In this document: piece by piece, positions 29,405 to 29,894 of the stretch
Numbering within the stretch: position 1 is the first letter of the stretch
Layout of the letters: every line of letters starts with the position of its first letter
IMG/VR virus record: IMGVR_UViG_3300025127_000171
Location: 1 to 29,894 of that record
Source: a virus
Strand: one strand, 5' to 3'
DNA length: 29,894 nt
Made by a program: the position numbers and the translations under genes
The notes under the pieces: generated by a model
What the model saw: the letters and a program-made list of their open reading frames with translations, nothing else
Told to the model about the DNA's origin: nothing
Databases searched by the model: none

Positions 29405-29894
29405 ATGCAACTAAGACCCCACCAAAAGCAAGCAATACAGGCAATGATTGACAATGACAAAGGTCAAGTCATCGTACCTACAGGTGGTGGTAAGACTATC
29501 TGTATGATACAGGATGCCAAGAGACAGTTTGAGAGTGAAGCATGTAGCACCATTGTGGTTGTTGCACCTCGTATTCTATTGGCAAACCAGTTGTCAGCAG
29601 AGTTTCTTGAGTTCATCACTAATGTCAAAGTGATGCACGTTCATAGTGGAGAGACACATCATTTCAGTTCAACTAAGGTTGATGCTATTAGAGAGTTCAA
29701 CTTCCACAATGCCAATGATGGTCACAACCAGTTGATATTCACAACATATCATTCACTACACAGAATCGCTGAGAGTAATATTGTTGTTGATACTATCTAC
29801 TTTGATGAAGCACACAACTCAGTTCAGAAAAACTTTTTCCCTGCTGTTGAGCATATATCAACCAGTATCTTTACCAGAGCATACTTCTTTACTG
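29405..29894 (+). CDS. DEAH-box SF2 helicase (3' truncated by window end)
   Basis: The first 163 codons are visible. The N-terminus MQLRPHQKQAIQAM is a Q-motif-like start. Walker A is PTGGGKT (residues 25-31), motif Ia lies in VVVAPRILLANQL (about 51-63), TTYHSL is at 113-118, and motif II DEAH is at 134-137. The window ends just where motif III would follow. This is the helicase arrangement of SF2 enzymes such as UvsW, RadD or the Type III restriction Res subunit; compact relatives are common in marine T4-like phages. Its role would be ATP-driven remodelling of DNA or RNA in replication or recombination. ATG 29405 is the first in-frame start, with no Shine-Dalgarno sequence. The palindrome at 29378-29393 lies just before it and may control it. 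The C-terminal domain is unseen, so the subfamily stays open. Confidence 0.8.
   Translation, partial: MQLRPHQKQAIQAMIDNDKGQVIVPTGGGKTICMIQDAKRQFESEACSTIVVVAPRILLANQLSAEFLEFITNVKVMHVHSGETHHFSSTKVDAIREFNFHNANDGHNQLIFTTYHSLHRIAESNIVVDTIYFDEAHNSVQKNFFPAVEHISTSIFTRAYFFT

Noticed and set aside
1-29894. CRISPR array, insertion sequence, integrase or attachment site
   Set aside because: No regularly spaced direct repeats with unique spacers, no transposase or integrase motifs, and no tRNA-linked duplication were seen.

Overview
This AT-rich window with tightly packed genes looks like part of a T4-like marine myovirus genome of the cyanophage/pelagiphage type. The evidence is a run of recognisable T4 virion homologues (gp32, gp53, gp48, gp4, gp26, gp51, gp27, gp5) combined with features typical of marine T4-like phages: fibres built for a large virion, a block of 2-oxoglutarate/Fe(II) oxygenases, and a DEAH helicase. 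No photosynthesis or other host-diagnostic gene lies in the window, so a cyanobacterial host is likely but not shown.

Layout. (1) 1-323: the 3' end of the gp32 single-stranded DNA-binding protein gene on +, meeting gp53 tail to tail with no base between the stop codons. (2) 324-2694, minus strand: gp53 (baseplate wedge), gp48 (tail-tube cap), an unrecognised small conserved-looking protein, and gp4 (head-completion nuclease). (3) 2692-2734: a compact, symmetric divergent start region. (4) 2732-22647, plus strand: a long, almost gapless virion block. It holds a tail-tube-fold protein, gp26, gp51, two tape-measure-like proteins, gp27, a gp5 OB-fold spike-base protein without lysozyme, a separate beta-helical spike needle, two fibres ending in S74 self-cleaving chaperone domains, a repeat-rich fibre, and a glycine-rich adhesin. 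(5) 22698-26583: six overlapping genes, of which four carry 2OG-Fe(II) oxygenase signatures, behind a sigma70-like promoter. (6) 26651-29241: a ParB-like protein with a consensus sigma70 promoter, a terminator, then a PD-(D/E)xK nuclease and a beta-class DNA methyltransferase that overlap each other and look like a phage-borne restriction-modification pair. (7) 29242-29894: a control region with a perfect 16-bp palindrome, then the start of a DEAH-box SF2 helicase cut by the window end.

The strongest new signal is at the gp26/gp51 junction. A canonical -1 slippery heptamer (T TTT TTC, 4129-4135) is followed by a 6-nt spacer and a 10-bp hairpin (4142-4170). The zero-frame stop lies in the spacer, and the gp51 ATG lies inside the stem. 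This predicts a gp26-gp51 fusion made by programmed frameshifting, parallel to the lambda G/GT tail-assembly chaperones, and the next genes have tape-measure character as expected. The second is the R-M-like module with its ParB-like neighbour. The third is the oxygenase block directly behind the adhesin, which suggests hydroxylation of virion or host proteins.

No tRNA, rRNA, CRISPR array, insertion sequence or attachment site was seen. There is no gene-free stretch above 300 bases; the longest is about 160 bases (29242-29404).
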